From: Tyto alba
Lineage: Eukaryota > Chordata > Aves > Strigiformes > Tytonidae
NCBI RefSeq assembly: GCF_018691265.1
Contig: NW_024881278.1
Span: 6,758,501-6,822,500 of the forward strand
DNA: 64,000 bases
Direction: 5' to 3'
Part shown: piece after piece, positions 35,401 to 49,484 of the stretch
Position numbering within the stretch: the stretch's first letter is position 1
Layout of the letters: the number at the start of each line of letters is the position of its first letter
Position numbers and translations under genes: made by a program
The notes under the pieces: model-generated
What the model was told of the DNA's origin: nothing
The model's input: the letters and a program-made list of their open reading frames with translations, nothing else
Database searches by the model: none

Positions 35401-38400
35401 CAGTTTGTTTAACAGTCAGTCATAAACACCCTTCTCATTTGGAGCTGTAAGAAATATAAGCATGAATTTTCATAACAATGCTGTGCCTTTATAAAGCAAG
35501 GGAAGTGCAGCACATGGGAAGACTCTTACTTGTGTGTAATGAAAGCAACTTGTTGGTTTGGGAATTCTGGGAATGTGTAGTCTTGTAGTCAAGGCCCTTT
35601 GGAAGAGAGGGAGAAAACAACATAAAGGGTGGGTAGATTGTAGCAGCTTTTGTTAAAGGCACTGTTGATTCTAAGGTTCTCTTGAAACTTCTGATCTTTG
35701 CATCTTACAAAACTAACAGGGAGATCTTGGCTTGTTAAAATGCATTGAAACAAAAGAAAGAAGTTTTCCCTTGTCTTCAGTGTGAAATACCTGTGGGTGT
35801 GATCTTTTTACAGTAAATTATTTCAAAATAAATACTATTCGAGATGTGAGATGACAGTATCGATGAAACTTGAGAGTCTGCTCCCATGGAAATGAATGGA
35901 AGTCTTTCTGTTGGCATTAGTAAAAGTAAGATCAGGCTAATGAAGCTAATAATTTGCCCTTATGTTTGCAAAATTAAAAAAAGAAATCAAAATCAAAACC
36001 AAAATTTGGATGGATTTTTCAAGGGATTGGCATTCTGGTTATCCATTCATCCTCCATGTTAACCTTGAAGATTTTTCCCCAAAACAGGTATGAGAGAGAA
36101 GGGAAAAATTAAAATTTTTGAGGGGGTGAGAAGCTGGGGCCAGGGGTTGGAAGCAGTTTAGAGTCACTGAGCTCTCTCATTGGCAACAGCTGCTTCCCTC
36201 TTGCCTCAATATTTCTAACTGATTGTGCTTGAGGCAGAAACTCCACGTGAGAATTTTCAGCCCAAATGGATTAAATGAGGAGAATAGCAAACATAGACAA
36301 ATCTGATACAGCACTTTATCATGCCCAACAGCATTAATAACTGGCAGAGATACCTAGGCAGGGTTCTGCCTAAATATAGCAGCTCCTTAGTGCATGGTAT
36401 TCAGGTTTTCCATATCAGGATAAAACCAAACAAAAACAGCCCCCAAACAAATCAGTTAAATTTCTAAATACTTATTTTCCATCTTATACTAATTTATGTG
36501 GCCACATTTCTGCTGCCTTAAACAAAAATTCAATTTTAACAATCAGCTCCCAAGTAACTTTCTAAATCCTTAGGTAGCATCTTTTTAAGGAAATTATAGC
36601 AAGAATGGAGTACTTTACAATGCTTCAGACTCCATCCAGCCTCATCTTTTCTCAAGTAATAAGGCAGGCATGCTTTCAAGGACTACACTTCCAAATCTTC
36701 CATTTTTTTAAAAGTAATTACCAACAGAGAAACTGTATCAGAAACCCATTCTTCATCTTTAATTATTTAGGAGAGAGACTACTATCAGCAGGAGTCTAAG
36801 CACAGACCTAGCAAATCACATAGCAATTTCTAGGTCCAGTATCTACTGTGGTTTGTTCACAGTAAACAAGGCTTGAACACTGTCAATTACAGATGCATCT
36901 GCAGGGTGTTCAGGACAGCTTTTAATAGGATGTGACCCCTTCTGCCTAGGCAATGAAGCTGTTTCAGTTAATAAAAAGAAAGCCACTCTGAGAATAAGGT
37001 ATAATTTTAATTTTTCAGGCACAGGAAGAGTTTACTCTTGGTAGCTCCCTTGTCATCTTAACTTCTTGCTAAACTTATCTCCTTTGCAAACTATCCAATC
37101 TGAGTCTCTGATCCCAATGAGGTAATGAATTTGGAGCTGTGATTTATATAGCTATAGAGCTGCAGTCAGTTCAGGAGATGCTTATTCATAGCCTCTGGGG
37201 GGACTAGTGACCCCAGGAAAAGGAGGGTGTTTTTTTTAGACAAAGAGTTTGTGTTTGGAAAACAGGTCAGAAATTTGTGATAAACACCTCTAAATATAAA
37301 CTATCAAAAAGCCCTGATATGAAGGTGGGGGGAAGTGGGTGGGCAGGTCTGCATTTTGTGGTACAAACCAGTAACTAGTTGCTGCAATATTAATAGTGTC
37401 AAGATGATATTTGCACTAGCTAGCTAATTCTTCAATTTGTCTACATGTTAAACATCTGATTTTCATGTTAATTGGGCATATTTCTGGTAAGGAAAAAAAT
37501 AACATCTGATAGTGACATTTAATGTCATTTGAATCTGGCTAATGTTGAAGTAATTCCCATTCTTGTAGTAGGACAGGCCAAAAATAAAAGTATTCAGACT
37601 CTTTGCAGTTTGGTAGCAATTCACCCCTCTTCATCTGTGCCCCACAACTGCAGGGCAGAGACAGGCAGAACTCACACTACTTTATCTGGCAGCCCTATGC
37701 CACCACTATCCTTTCATTCTCTTCTCCTACTGAAAATATAAGGATAAACTTTTTCTCATCTTCCCCTGCTATCCATTTTGTGCTCTCTTGTCAGCTAGAA
37801 GGGAAGGCTTAAAAAAAAAAAAAAAAATGGAGGGGAAAAACTAGGTGGTCTGTAATTTGCCAAAACCTGTGACTTAATGATTGTGTTTTGTCTGGGTTAC
37901 TAGACATGGGTTTTAAATCACGTTATTTTAAAGCAATTCCTCAGCATTAGCTAAAATGTTAAACCTTGTAGGAGATCTCGGGAAATAACGTGCTCTCATT
38001 TTAATAATTAAATGGCAACAAACCAAACGAAGTCATTGCTTTTACTGCCACTTTCATAAGAAGAAAATAGCACAAGGTGGCTAGCACATAAGTTGGTTTG
38101 TTTGCAGGATATGAGCTGCAGAGAAAGATTAGTTGATCTGAAAGCCCGAGACACATAAATGATGGATGATTTTCATCTCTGATGTTTTGGTTCAGCAAGG
38201 CACTTACACACGTGACTAACCTTAAACACCTTGGACAAAATCATTACTCCATGGAAGTCAATATAATTGAGCTTCTGGTTCCTTCAGCACAGACAGTATA
38301 TCATCCCTTGCATGCACTAGTGTTCCTCACCAAACAGCTGCCTAAATGTATCGTGTTGGAAGAAGTGTACTTCGTGTTGTAAATGGGCATGTACATGGAG

Positions 38401-38432
38401 AGATTGATCCACACTCTGAGCTATTGGGAGGC
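32411..38432. other. Anonymous unique sequence with T- and A-rich tracts
   Basis: About 6 kb with no supported gene. Contains T runs at about 32939-32953 and 33383-33399, an A run near 34989-35005, an A17 run near 37811-37827 and the G/T tract listed separately. None of the T or A runs has a polyadenylation signal at the right distance. Confidence 0.5.
34560..34655. repeat. G/T-rich low-complexity tract
   Basis: A strand-asymmetric stretch of GGTTTGGGTGTGGG-type and TTGGTTGGTTGGG words with T runs between. Four or more short G runs lie within 60 bases, so two-layer G-quadruplexes are possible on the plus strand. Confidence 0.75.
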
Positions 38433-38518
38433 AAGAGAATTTTTGTAGTTTAAAAGAACTTGCAAGGTTACAAGGAAGAGAATTTTTGTAGTTTATGGTA
38501 TCTTAGAAGGTTACAAAT
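38433..38518 (+). repeat. Two-copy 43-nt tandem duplication
   Basis: Unit 1 (38433-38475) and unit 2 (38476-38518) both begin AAGAGAATTTTTGTAGTTTA and both end with an AAGGTTACAA block; the middle of the units has diverged. The equal 43-nt spacing and head-to-tail order mark a local duplication in otherwise unique sequence. Confidence 0.8.
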
Positions 38519-41500
38519 ACTCATTCAGCAAACAGTAGGTACGAGCCTTTGGTGCTGTAAATGAGCTTTGTTTCATTGATTTCAATGGGTATGTGCCAAT
38601 TTGCTGAAGAACAAGATAGTGTTTCAGATTTTCCCCTGCCCCTGTGCTTATTGTTCCCAAAACCGACTTGGAGCAATCAATGGGAACAGCAGAGGCTGAG
38701 TTATGCCTCTTGCATAGACAGTGGCCCATGAGCTGCCGAGAGAACAGCTCCCAGCTCCCGGGGCTGAGTAGGAGGGTGGTGGTGTTTTCCAAGAGCCAAG
38801 CAGGGGCTTGGGGGATCTGAAGTCCACTTCCTTCTGTATCAACAGTGCCACTGACTCAGCTGTTTGCATCTTAGTCACAATACCAAGTTGGGTAACTCTG
38901 CCTGACTCGTAAAAGTTGGTTTTGGTGGTAATAAAAGACTCAGAAATGTGTTTTAAATCCAGAGGCACGAGGTGTGTCCTAAGTGTGCAGGATGATGCAA
39001 ATACAAATTTTCTGTCATTAACTGAAAGAAATTACTCCAGAGAGAGGATATATGAAGTCTTGCCTCTCTCCCAGGTAGAAGTACTTACCTATAGCTTGAC
39101 TTAGATGTGTTGGAGAAGTTACAGTCTAAAGCTATTGCTCCTTAATACCTCATTTGTCTTTCTAGTTATGGGCAATTGGATTACTCTCTCTTAAAGCAGA
39201 CAAGGGCATTGTCTACTTTAATATAATGACCTAAAAGATGCACTGAGAAAGTGGGAGAATTGAAGCTATCTCTTTTTTTTTGCATCTCCAGATGTGTGAC
39301 TTACAAGCACCATAATAAATTACCTCTTGCCACCATGCTGCAAGGAGTACAAGAGTAAAGAGGACAAATGAGAAAGTTGGACTAAGAATACAGGAATGTA
39401 ACTTTATAGTCCAATGACAAAGGTACTTGCAAGGAGGGAAGCAGTCCTGGGTTCTGGACTCATAACAGCTAGAGTTGGCCTAAGTGTACCTAGAGAAACC
39501 CATGTTAAAAATTGGAATGACAGGAGTGGAGGTAAAGTTATATTGATGCTAGCAACTCTAAAAAACCCACCCAAAAGGGACATTTGCATTACATACAAAA
39601 GATACATAGTTTGAGACAGTGATTCAGGCAACTAAGAAGCTTCACTTTTGATCTAGCATTTACTGATGAGTTATTGACTGTATCTATACCTCACTGAACA
39701 GAGCTCCAGCTAGAATAATTTGTTTGCTATTGACAAGTGCTGAGGTTGAAGTAAATTAATTTAGTCAAGCTTATTGATTTTTTCACCACTTATGAAGAGG
39801 AGAGGTAACATTATCTAGATACTGCAGTCGCAAGGCTTCTCTCAAAGGATGATATTCTACTTTCTCTGAGGGTAATTCAAGAAAGATAGCTGTATGGGTA
39901 TTTGCTGAATTTTCCCAAAGAGGAGCCAGTTCTGACACTGCACTTAAATTAAGGGTGACTTTTTCCAAAGGCTTAAACCTTTTTGAAAATCAGTGAGATG
40001 TGCAATCTCTCTGACTTCCATGACTACAATCTCAACAGAATGAACAGTAAGTCTGAGTAAACCACCAGGAGCAGGTATTTTAAAGCTTCAAAGGGTATTT
40101 GTGTTCTGTCTCTTGCCTAGAAATATGGTGTTATCAGATCTACAGGATGGAATTAATCTCAATGTGTCTAAGAGAAACACTGCTCTTAATTTATGACTTG
40201 CAAGACCACAGTACCTTTCTAGTTAGGACATGCCTTGGGGCTGTAGGAGGTTAGATAAGGTACCTGTGGATAGACAGAGGTCCAGCAGAGAAGGGAATTG
40301 CCAGTGCTTCACTGAGTGCCTCTTCCTACGGGGCACTTTGCCTTAATTCTAAGGATGTCATGTTCCCATCACTGTCTTCTGTTGAATGATGCCACTAGAT
40401 TGATCCTCCTCCTGCAGTTCACTTTGATATGTCAGAGTTAAGTGCCTTTCTGCTGTGATGGTGAAATGCAGTATTTTGTGTAAGGACAGTCAAATTCTCT
40501 GAACAGAGTTCAGTAAATTGGTTTCCGCCATTATTTATACCCCAGTACTGCATAGCTGTTGCTCTCAAAAAGGCAGCCTCTTTCCTTCTACCCTGAAATC
40601 CTTTCTGGTCAGCCAGCCATGCTATTGTACTGATAAAATAGATCCATTATTTAGCTATAGATATCTCAATTATTGCTATTCTTGATTTGTCTAGTTCTTT
40701 TCATTATTACTCTTCTGAGGGGGTTTAAAATTAGCCAGGAATTGAATAGTTCCTGTATCGATGGAGATGTATTTATTCACAGAATAAATGCAGCTTTGCC
40801 CAAATAATAAGTGCAACAGTCAGTACATGTAGGCTTAGCATGTGTGAGTGGTTAATGCCAAGGATTTAGGGAGCCATTGGGACCATGAATGCTATCCCTA
40901 GGTAACTTGGATTGACATTCATTAATCACAAGCAGTCAGGTTAATTTCCACACAATTTATTCAAGCTGTTGGGAAAAAATTATGTGAAGCAGTTAATGAT
41001 CTTGTTGTACAAACTTTTTAAAGGAAAATCAAAGAACCATTATGTGGATCATACTACAGTTTACAGGAAATGGTCTTGTTAGTCACATCATTTTATGTTT
41101 GAGAAATTATCAAAAACTTATGTTGCATTTGGCATTATTAGGCCAATCTCTGTTCTATATTGGTCCTGTTCATATACAAGTGTTTAGTACTTTAGTGCTG
41201 TATAGTTTAATATTTTTATGACTACCTATGCCACAGATTTTTGGCACTGTCTTTAGTCCTCATCTGTCAATCAAATGTCTAATTTAGGCACCATGGTCAT
41301 ACTTTAATCAAGGTTATTAGTTACTCCAAAAAAACCCTTTTGTGATAGAGGTGATGTAACTGCAATTACCTCTTAGTTAAGTGTGGAAAAGGTGTGACAA
41401 CTACTCATTCACATAGCTGAAGAGTTTCACATGTTGCTGAGAATTATTATGATATGTATTGTAATTGCAATGTAGTTAAGATACATGGATTTCTAATAGG

Positions 41501-44240
41501 ATAAGTACTTCATACACCGAGTGGCAATAATAGATGAATCAGTCATTCTAGCTTTCTAATTTCATTACTCATACGGTATCAAACCCCAGAGTTTCCATCA
41601 TTGTCACTGCTCAGTGCATAATGCACAGTTTCTCTGTGTGCTTGCTTGTTTAAACACAGAAATACCATAGAGCAAAGAAATGTACAGTGACACAGGGTGC
41701 ATTAATAGTTTCAGTGATATTTATACATTGTAGGTGGTTTGGGTGCTTCTGATAAAATGGCAATGTGTGAGCTTAGGAGAAAAAAACCCAGCTTATTTTT
41801 TTGGAAGTATTTACCGAAGAACACATACATTTTAAATGTAATTGCTTTGCAGTTGTTTTCATCTTATCAAAGTATGATCATCTGGAGGAAAAAAAAGCCA
41901 ATCAGCTCTCTGATTTCTTCAATGTTGTATCTGCATATGTCAAGACACAACTTCTGCCTGGAGCTTTTATGGGAGATACTAAGAAATGGTTTCCATCATA
42001 AGTAGGTTCAAAATGTTGCATAACTTTAACTTTTGAAGCTAGCAAAAACATTCTTTTTTTATGAGCAAACTCATTTTTCTGTAAGTTTGAAGGAAAAAGA
42101 ATCCTGCCCTCCTTTGGTGCTGAGTGCTGAAGCTGGAAAGGAAATTAAAATGTTCTCCCATTGCACAAGCCAGTAGGCACTGGGTTATTGGCTGGTCTCA
42201 TCGCTCGTGGGGAATCTCTTTTCTTGGCCTGTCTTTGCAGGCTGCCAGTACTGCTGTTGCAGTAGAGTGGTATGGCCAAATTTATCCTGAAGGTAATTCA
42301 CTTGGGTTGAACTTGACTCTTAAATTGAACAGTATTGGAAGTTTCATCCGGAAGGTTTGCAGGGTTAGGCCATGTGTGAGTTAAGGTAGAGTTGCAAAAC
42401 TTGGGGCAGGTGGGGTGATTGTGCAAGGGAGCACACAAATAATTTCCATCTTTCCCTGAACCGTAACAATCTAGGAAGATAATTCCTTGCTATTTGTAGT
42501 AATGTAGAAGCAGCCTCCAGCCACTCTTTCTTTGGGGTTTGGAGGCAATTTATAAAGAAGTGATACCTGCTTGGCTGCCAGCAGTTGTCTTAGGAGTGAT
42601 ACAAAAATAATCAATTTATGCCAAGTTGAGTTCGAATTTGTTGAACTTGGAGTACAAGGCCTCCAAATACTCAAGCAAATTAGAATGAAGAATGATTAGA
42701 AAACAGACATGTACAATCAGATCCAAATGCTCTCTGCTCAATGGGCAGAGATCAGATCAATAATATTGTGCTGCGGGGGAGGTGGGGGGAAGAGGAGTTT
42801 GACTCATAAAGCAACTGAAAACTTGCTAAACTAATCTTTCTTTACGACTTTTTGTTTGCCTCTAGTGCATAGAGTTCCCACACCACAAACACTGACGTGC
42901 AGAGACAGGATGAGAGCTGGAAACATGCATGCAGAAGGGGAGTTACCTATGCATGGGTGTCTCCCACACTGGCATCTAAATCGTATCTACCAAGAAGCCG
43001 TGTGTTGTAGAGAGAATTTTTACAGTGTCAGGAACAAGCTCTTTACCCTTTTATTTAGAAAATAGTGTGAACTGCTCTGTTTTCACATTTGTCTTTGAAG
43101 ATGCAAAAGTTGTAATCTTAGTCTGCTCCAGAGAATTTTCTGAAGCTTATTCATACAGTTAGCTTTCTGGACAACACCACCACGTTCTTGCCATATCTGT
43201 GGCATATAAATCTTCAAGAGCTATGAGTGGACCAGTATACTAATTCAGTAGTCGCTGAAAGAAAGATGGAATGTGAATAGTATATCTCCTCGCTACTCTA
43301 ACTGGACATGAGCAGATATGTTCTTTTCTTTGAAATCCTTATTAAGTTGTTGATTTCTGTGGGTACAACAGTCTCTTTTAGACTCCAAACACAAGAAGCA
43401 CTGACCTTTACGTACAAAATAGGCACTTTGGTAGTTTTTCCCATTTTTCATGGCATGTTATCATTTGTTGTTCAAAGTCCTTTTAACTTACTGTTTGAAA
43501 ACTTCAGAGCCTTTTTCAATGTAAGAAATTGTTAAGAAAATGTTGGAGACCATAGTCCTATTTAGAGATGGGATTTAAGAGATGAAAGGTCATTTCTTAG
43601 TTAAGGATTCCTGGATAGATTTTTGTTGTTTAAAAAAAGTGTGGAGGGGTGGCTAGCATATACTTTCGATCCCTTTCAGTTAAAATACTACGGTATATTT
43701 ATTTCAAAGGTGCATTATGAGCTTTGTGTTCTGCTGACTAGTGGAGGAAACTTTGGCGACTTTTTATATAGATTCCATGACCATAAAACTAAGAAATTTT
43801 CAGCGCAGCCCAGAGCCTGTGTAGTACTGAGTCTTTTTTTTTTTTACTGGCTGAACTTTAGATTGGTGTCAACTTGCTTAGTTGTCTGATTACTAGATGA
43901 ACCCTATTTTAAAAAGAGTCTTATTTTATAGGCTAATCATCCAAAGGGAGATCACATTTTTTAGAATAACCTTAGCATTGTAGAATATTGTCATTTGAGT
44001 TTCATCTGCTGTTATGCTTGAAATACAAACAAAAGCCATCTGCTTTTTATCTCTTCTGTAGATATCCATCATATCACTGGCAATTTTGATTGATATGCTC
44101 CCAGCTGATGTTTTTCATTTCACTAAATTCTCTGGAAAAGCACAAAATCAGTATATTTTCTTGTGTCAGAAATACAATGAGAAGCACAGCATAACAAAAC
44201 AAAATAAATAAATTTAAGGCAAATAAGATGGAAAAATAAA
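38519..44240. other. Anonymous unique sequence, no gene seen
   Basis: About 5.7 kb of unique DNA. Overlapping frames of up to 106 codons near 38511-38968 lie on the same strand but in different frames and have no domain. There is a T run at 43832-43843. No retroelement ends or CpG-rich sites are seen. Confidence 0.5.
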
Positions 44241-44262
44241 GGGGGGGGGGGGGGGGGGGGGG
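44241..44262. repeat. Uninterrupted run of 22 G
   Basis: Twenty-two consecutive G residues after an AAATAAA and before AACCACAAAGG. It can fold into intramolecular G-quadruplexes and is hard for polymerases and sequencers, so its length here may be inexact. Confidence 0.95.
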
Positions 44263-47200
44263 AACCACAAAGGATCTAGTCAAATTAATATGGCAACTGG
44301 GAAAAGCATAACTCCACAATTCAGAGTAATATATGGCCTATAATAAGATATTTGAAAACTAAGATTCATTAGGTAGCAGGATTTGGGATTTTCTTACTGA
44401 AAATCCTGCAAAATGACAAGGAAGATCTCTTCCTATATGTATCCCAGAACTACTGAAGGCACTTTCTGCTCTGCATATTTTGCTGTCAGGTCTAACTATT
44501 CAATGTGCTAACATTTTTCCAGTTTTGTAAGCAGGCTTTATCATCAGAAAGCATTACTTCGCTTTTTATTTCAGCTGTTTAGTTATCACAGTTTTCGATG
44601 ACCATTTCTGGAGGTGGCAGCATCAGTGTTCACTTAGATGCAGTTTAATACATTTCAAAATAAGTGATAATCGGCTTTAAAGGGTACTTCTATAATCACC
44701 GCCCGCACCTTTCCCCTCCTTTTCTTCCTGTAATCCCCAAGGCTGATTTCTTGTAAGCTTACCTGGAAAGTGAATAGATGCACTTCTCAAATGAGTAATG
44801 TAGGGTCTTGCCTGTTAACAGTCTTGGGGGGTTGGGGATGGGGGTAAAAATGTGATTTCCATGACCTTCACCACTGAACTTCAGTGCTGCATTGTCCACA
44901 AAATCTCAGGCTGCTTGTCCGTCCACCCTCTGCATCCCAGGGGTAAAACCATGTGCCTTTCCAGCCCCCACGTCTCTGCAGGGCTGTGCCCATGCTGGGG
45001 TTCCCCTGCCAACTTCAAATCTGCATCTGCAGAATAAAATAGCTCTGCAGGTAATGGGTTGATATGGGGATCAAACCTTCTGTCCGGAGGGAGGTTTTGG
45101 CTCTTTTTTCCTAGTTTCCCACATTTTCTTCTATCCTGAATTCAAACAAAAAGCTGTCATCTCCAATACTGTCAAAAACTGAAGAGAAAAATTAAAAATG
45201 CGGACAGGGCCAGTCATTTATTGCTTGTATTTTGTGTCTTTAACATCACTTTTAATGGAGTATTTCTAAACAAAATTAATTTCAAATGTCAGAATAAAAC
45301 TTTCTCATTTTAAAGCTCTTTTTTAAAAAAAGGCTGGAATTTTCCCCATTCATCTCTTCTTAGAAAAGGCTTCTATTTCATTAAATTAGCCCTTTTTGAC
45401 AGCAACAACAGAAAACAAACGTGAAAAAATTTCTGTCCGTCTGATGGTGTGTTTGTCACATGCAAAAATAGGACTATGGGCAGACATGAATGTGCTGCTA
45501 TAAACTGACAGATTGTATTCTGTATAAATCAATATGTGTTTACATGCTTTGTATGTCTTCAGACAGTCTGTTTCTGAACTTTAATATGTATAAAAGAGTA
45601 AATCTTAAGATCTGACCATGCGGTTGCCGGTGTGGATTGCGGCTAGGACCAGGCAAGTGATGCACATCACTCAGCCAGCTGCTTACCAGTTTTCAGAGTT
45701 CCCTTTTTGGCATCTCTCTTCTTTCCTGGAGAGGAATTAAAATTCCCCTTCTTCCTCTGTTGTGAAAGAATAAGTTGCTGCTGTACCTCATTGTACAAAC
45801 CTATGTCTCAGGTCATCCTGATCCTGGCAAGCGAGAGACACAGCCCGGGCACCTCTCCCTCCCAGTTCTTCCTGTAGTATGGGAGACGAGTTCATCCATA
45901 GTCAGACTTAAAACACAAGGGTCTCATTTTTCTCTCCTCCCACCCCCCACTGGCTATAGTATGAGGGAAACCAGTTAGAGTATCTATCTAAAACTGGGTG
46001 AACCAATGCCTCTGGGCCCAATTCTCTTTCACTCTGCATAAAGTGATTTACAATGTGTTAATGGTTGGGTTGTTTTGGTTTTTTTTAAAATGACCTGGAA
46101 ACAAAATGTTATCAGGTTAGAGTAGCGCAGACATGAACTCAGTCTGTGTGGTTGACAGTGACCAGATAAAATAGCAGGCAGTGTTTTTAAAATGTTTTGA
46201 TACTTGTATCTATTTTTGCATGTTATGTGATATTTTAATATAATAATAATTTAAGGGTAACATTTTAATGAATACCTTGTAGTGGTAGTTAAAGTTGCAA
46301 AATGTTTTCTATTAAAATTTCCTGTTTTAAAACACTCAAGACGTTCACTGCCAGTGTACATTTTCTGGTTTTGGTCTATGCCTAACACAGATTTCTTGAG
46401 TTTTTGTTACTTAGTTCTATGAGTTATTAAAAAAAAAAAAAAAATCCAGGGGGTGGGGGCAAAAAAGCCTTGGCTTCTTTCGAGTCATGACCATCATAAA
46501 AATTGCAATCTGTATTATACTTATAACATACTTGCAGATTTCATCTTTTCAGCTCTGAGAAACACCAGTTAACTTTGAACATCCAGATCTGACACAGAGC
46601 CATGTCCTGTCTGTGTTTTCATATGTTTTAATCCAACCCATGCACTAACAGAGGTCCTGGATAATCTCCTCCAGTATCTACACCTGTTACTGATACTCCT
46701 ACACAGTGTCTTCTCTCAGGGTTTATCATCCCACTCTCTGGAAAGATTGGAATTTGCTTCTGGAAAACTCTGCAGGGTATGAATTGTTTTTTACCACATT
46801 TCTTGTGTACATATCTACTGCTGTTAATTTTCTGTGGAAAGGCAGCTTTCCTGTAAGTGAGGAACCTGCCAGTAGGATGAGGATTTGAAGGTCTTGCTGC
46901 ATTTCAGACTCGCTTATATAGTAATTTTCTATTTTAACATCTAGGAAGAATGATACAATCGTGTATATTCCAAGTTTTGAGAGCTGATCCAATGTTTTTG
47001 AACAAGCAAAGGTGATCGATTCTCCTTTGTAAACCAAATCAGATGGGATGCCTTTTTGAATAACTTCAGTGGTAGACTGAAATTAATTGTAGTTGGTTTA
47101 TACTTCACAGTGGCTGAAGAGCCGATTTCTCTCAGGTATTTCTGGCAGGTTTATTCCACTTAATGTTAAAAAGATCCATTGTGTGAGAATGAAAAGGAAA

Positions 47201-49190
47201 AAAAAAATAAATGGTATCTTTGAAATAGACAGTAAAATTTAAATTTGAAATGGTTGATCTGAGGCTTGAAATGTCCCCTGAATAGAAGACTAGACACAGT
47301 CACATCCTCTGTGGAAGAAGATTTTTTTGTAAGTTAGCCTTTCTGCTTTTTTCTTAAATTTCCATACAGCTATTTTATTGTGTAATTGATATCAGTAAAA
47401 GTTATTTCCTTTGTCTAACAGCCATTTCATCAAGTTCCGTGCCCTTCTCTGCCAGAAAAACTTCTTTCCTTCATTTCATTGCCTGTATTTTAAGCAGACT
47501 TAGTGTCTAATCCTTTGTTTCTTATTGCCTTAAAATTTAGATCTCATTATTTAAAACACTTAGGAATCTCTAACACACATCAAGGTGATCACAACTGCAG
47601 TGTTCCATCTAATGCACACAAAATATATGGGATGGAGGTATTTTGAGAGTCCATATAGTGATACAGAGGCCAAATAGTGATGGTGATGATGTGTGCATGT
47701 ACTGTGGGGCTCCTTGGGCAATTATTTCTGGCAAAAGCATTATACAGCTTTTACAGTGGCCCAAAATAATGTTTTATGGCTGTTACTCTCTTCCTAGTCA
47801 CTGACTTTCTATCACTGTCATTGCTCTGGAATTCCCCTGAGCTGAAATGCTGTGTGTTTTCCTCCTATACCATGCACTGAGAACCTCATCAACTGGGCAG
47901 ACCACCAAATTGGCAAAAATTTGAAGGTGGATATCTGTCTTTGTGTTCTCTTCACCATTAACTGTAACATCACCTGACTCACAAAATCAGCAAATGCTTG
48001 AATATTAGGTCTGTTGCTTTGCTAGCAACCATGTAGTGAGCTGAGGGAGAGTCTAGGAGTACAATCCAAAAAGCTGTCTTGCATGGTGCAGTAGAATTGC
48101 TGTTTTGTCCCTCCTTACCATGTTTCCAGTATCTGTGTAAAGTATAAATGTAACCTACCTCAGGGCAGCTACCTGTATTTTGGTCAGTATTTTAGCAATA
48201 GGTCTACCAAGCAACATGTTTTTAAGACATTAATTCTTGACTAGTATCTCAGCCCTAGTTAATGCACATCTTTATTTTCATGTATGAGAATGATTATCTA
48301 CTTTCTAATCATTTTTTTTCTATGCTTTATAGTTTGGGATTCTCTATTTCATCAATATACAATTTAATTTATTCTCCAGTTCATTTTTAAAGTTACTAAA
48401 CTGTATCCAACATGACAACAAACACTACTGTATCTATTCTTCCTACTTAAAGTCTATACCCTTCTTTTCCTTTTTAATTAAAAATTTCCAAATGTTTTCA
48501 TACAACATACTAATACACTGAGCAGGCATTGTCTTGCCAGATTCCTTACTATAAAGTTTAGTGGTTATAAGCAGCTGATTAAACTTTGGTAAAATTAAGA
48601 GCATCTTTCTCCCTCTTTCCCCTCTGCCCCATTAGGCAATTTTTTTCCTAATGTATTTTTTGCCAAATAAAGCAATCTGGGTTGTTGCCACCGTTGCTTC
48701 GCTTTGAACTTATATTACTCAGGATTGAGCATTACAAAACACTTCCACAAATATATGCTCTTATTGATTTATTTTTATAGAAATGTTCAGCTTCTGCCAA
48801 ACACAAGAGGGACTTTAACACTTCTTCTGTGAACCTGTGTTCCAGTTAGAGGTAGAAGTATCCATGGAAACAAACTTTACTGCAGATGTTCAGATATTCT
48901 TCAGTCATTCCAACCAGAGGTAGAAAACAGTATTGGCTAATTTATCTTTGAAGACTCACAACTAAACAGCACATCCTTAGCTCTGTTTAATGCCAGTCTC
49001 TAAGCAAACTATTGGCAGCTCCAACAGGTTCCCTTTACAGGACAAATACTGTAGGATTATTGTGGTAAATTAATGGATCCAATACCCTGATAATGCCTTT
49101 GTAGAAAAAAAAAAAAAAAAATCTGAACTTTTCCTAAAGGTCTTATTGTCTCAAGTTGCATTGTTAGCTCTACTGCCTCCCATTTTTACC
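44263..49190. other. Anonymous unique sequence
   Basis: Roughly 5 kb without a supported gene. It includes an A17-type run at about 46429-46443 directly after ATTA, and an A17 run at 49105-49121, neither with a usable upstream AATAAA. A 103-codon minus-strand frame at 46726-47037 has no domain. Confidence 0.5.
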
Positions 49191-49480
49191 TTTTTTTTTT
49201 TTTTTTTTTGAAAGCAGCTGTGTTAAAACATTTTATTAACCTTTGGCATTTTCCCCTTCTTGAATCTGAGTTAATCCATAGCAAGGACTGCAGCCAAATC
49301 CAGTTTGCCTGAGTCAATCAAGCAGTTCCACTTCACAGCAGTGTACAGTTAGGAGTATCATAGATGGGATTAGATGGACAAATATGAGAAGGAAGCAGGA
49401 TTCAGCTGCTCAACACATTTCTCAATCCAGCCTTCAAGTTATTCTCCCTGAATTTCTAAAAGAGATATCTAAAAGATCTT
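49191..49480 (-). other. Possible poly(A)-tailed retrocopy or mRNA 3' end, minus strand
   Basis: Read on the minus strand, an AATAAA (plus-strand TTTATT at 49232-49237) is followed after 22 bases by nineteen A residues (plus T19, 49191-49209). That is the normal distance between a polyadenylation signal and a genomic poly(A) tail left by retroposition. The roughly 270 bases upstream on the minus strand have no open frame of note and could be 3' UTR. I do not recognise the parent gene and could not find a target duplication. T runs are common in this region, so coincidence is quite possible. Confidence 0.25.
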
Positions 49481-49484
49481 GTAT

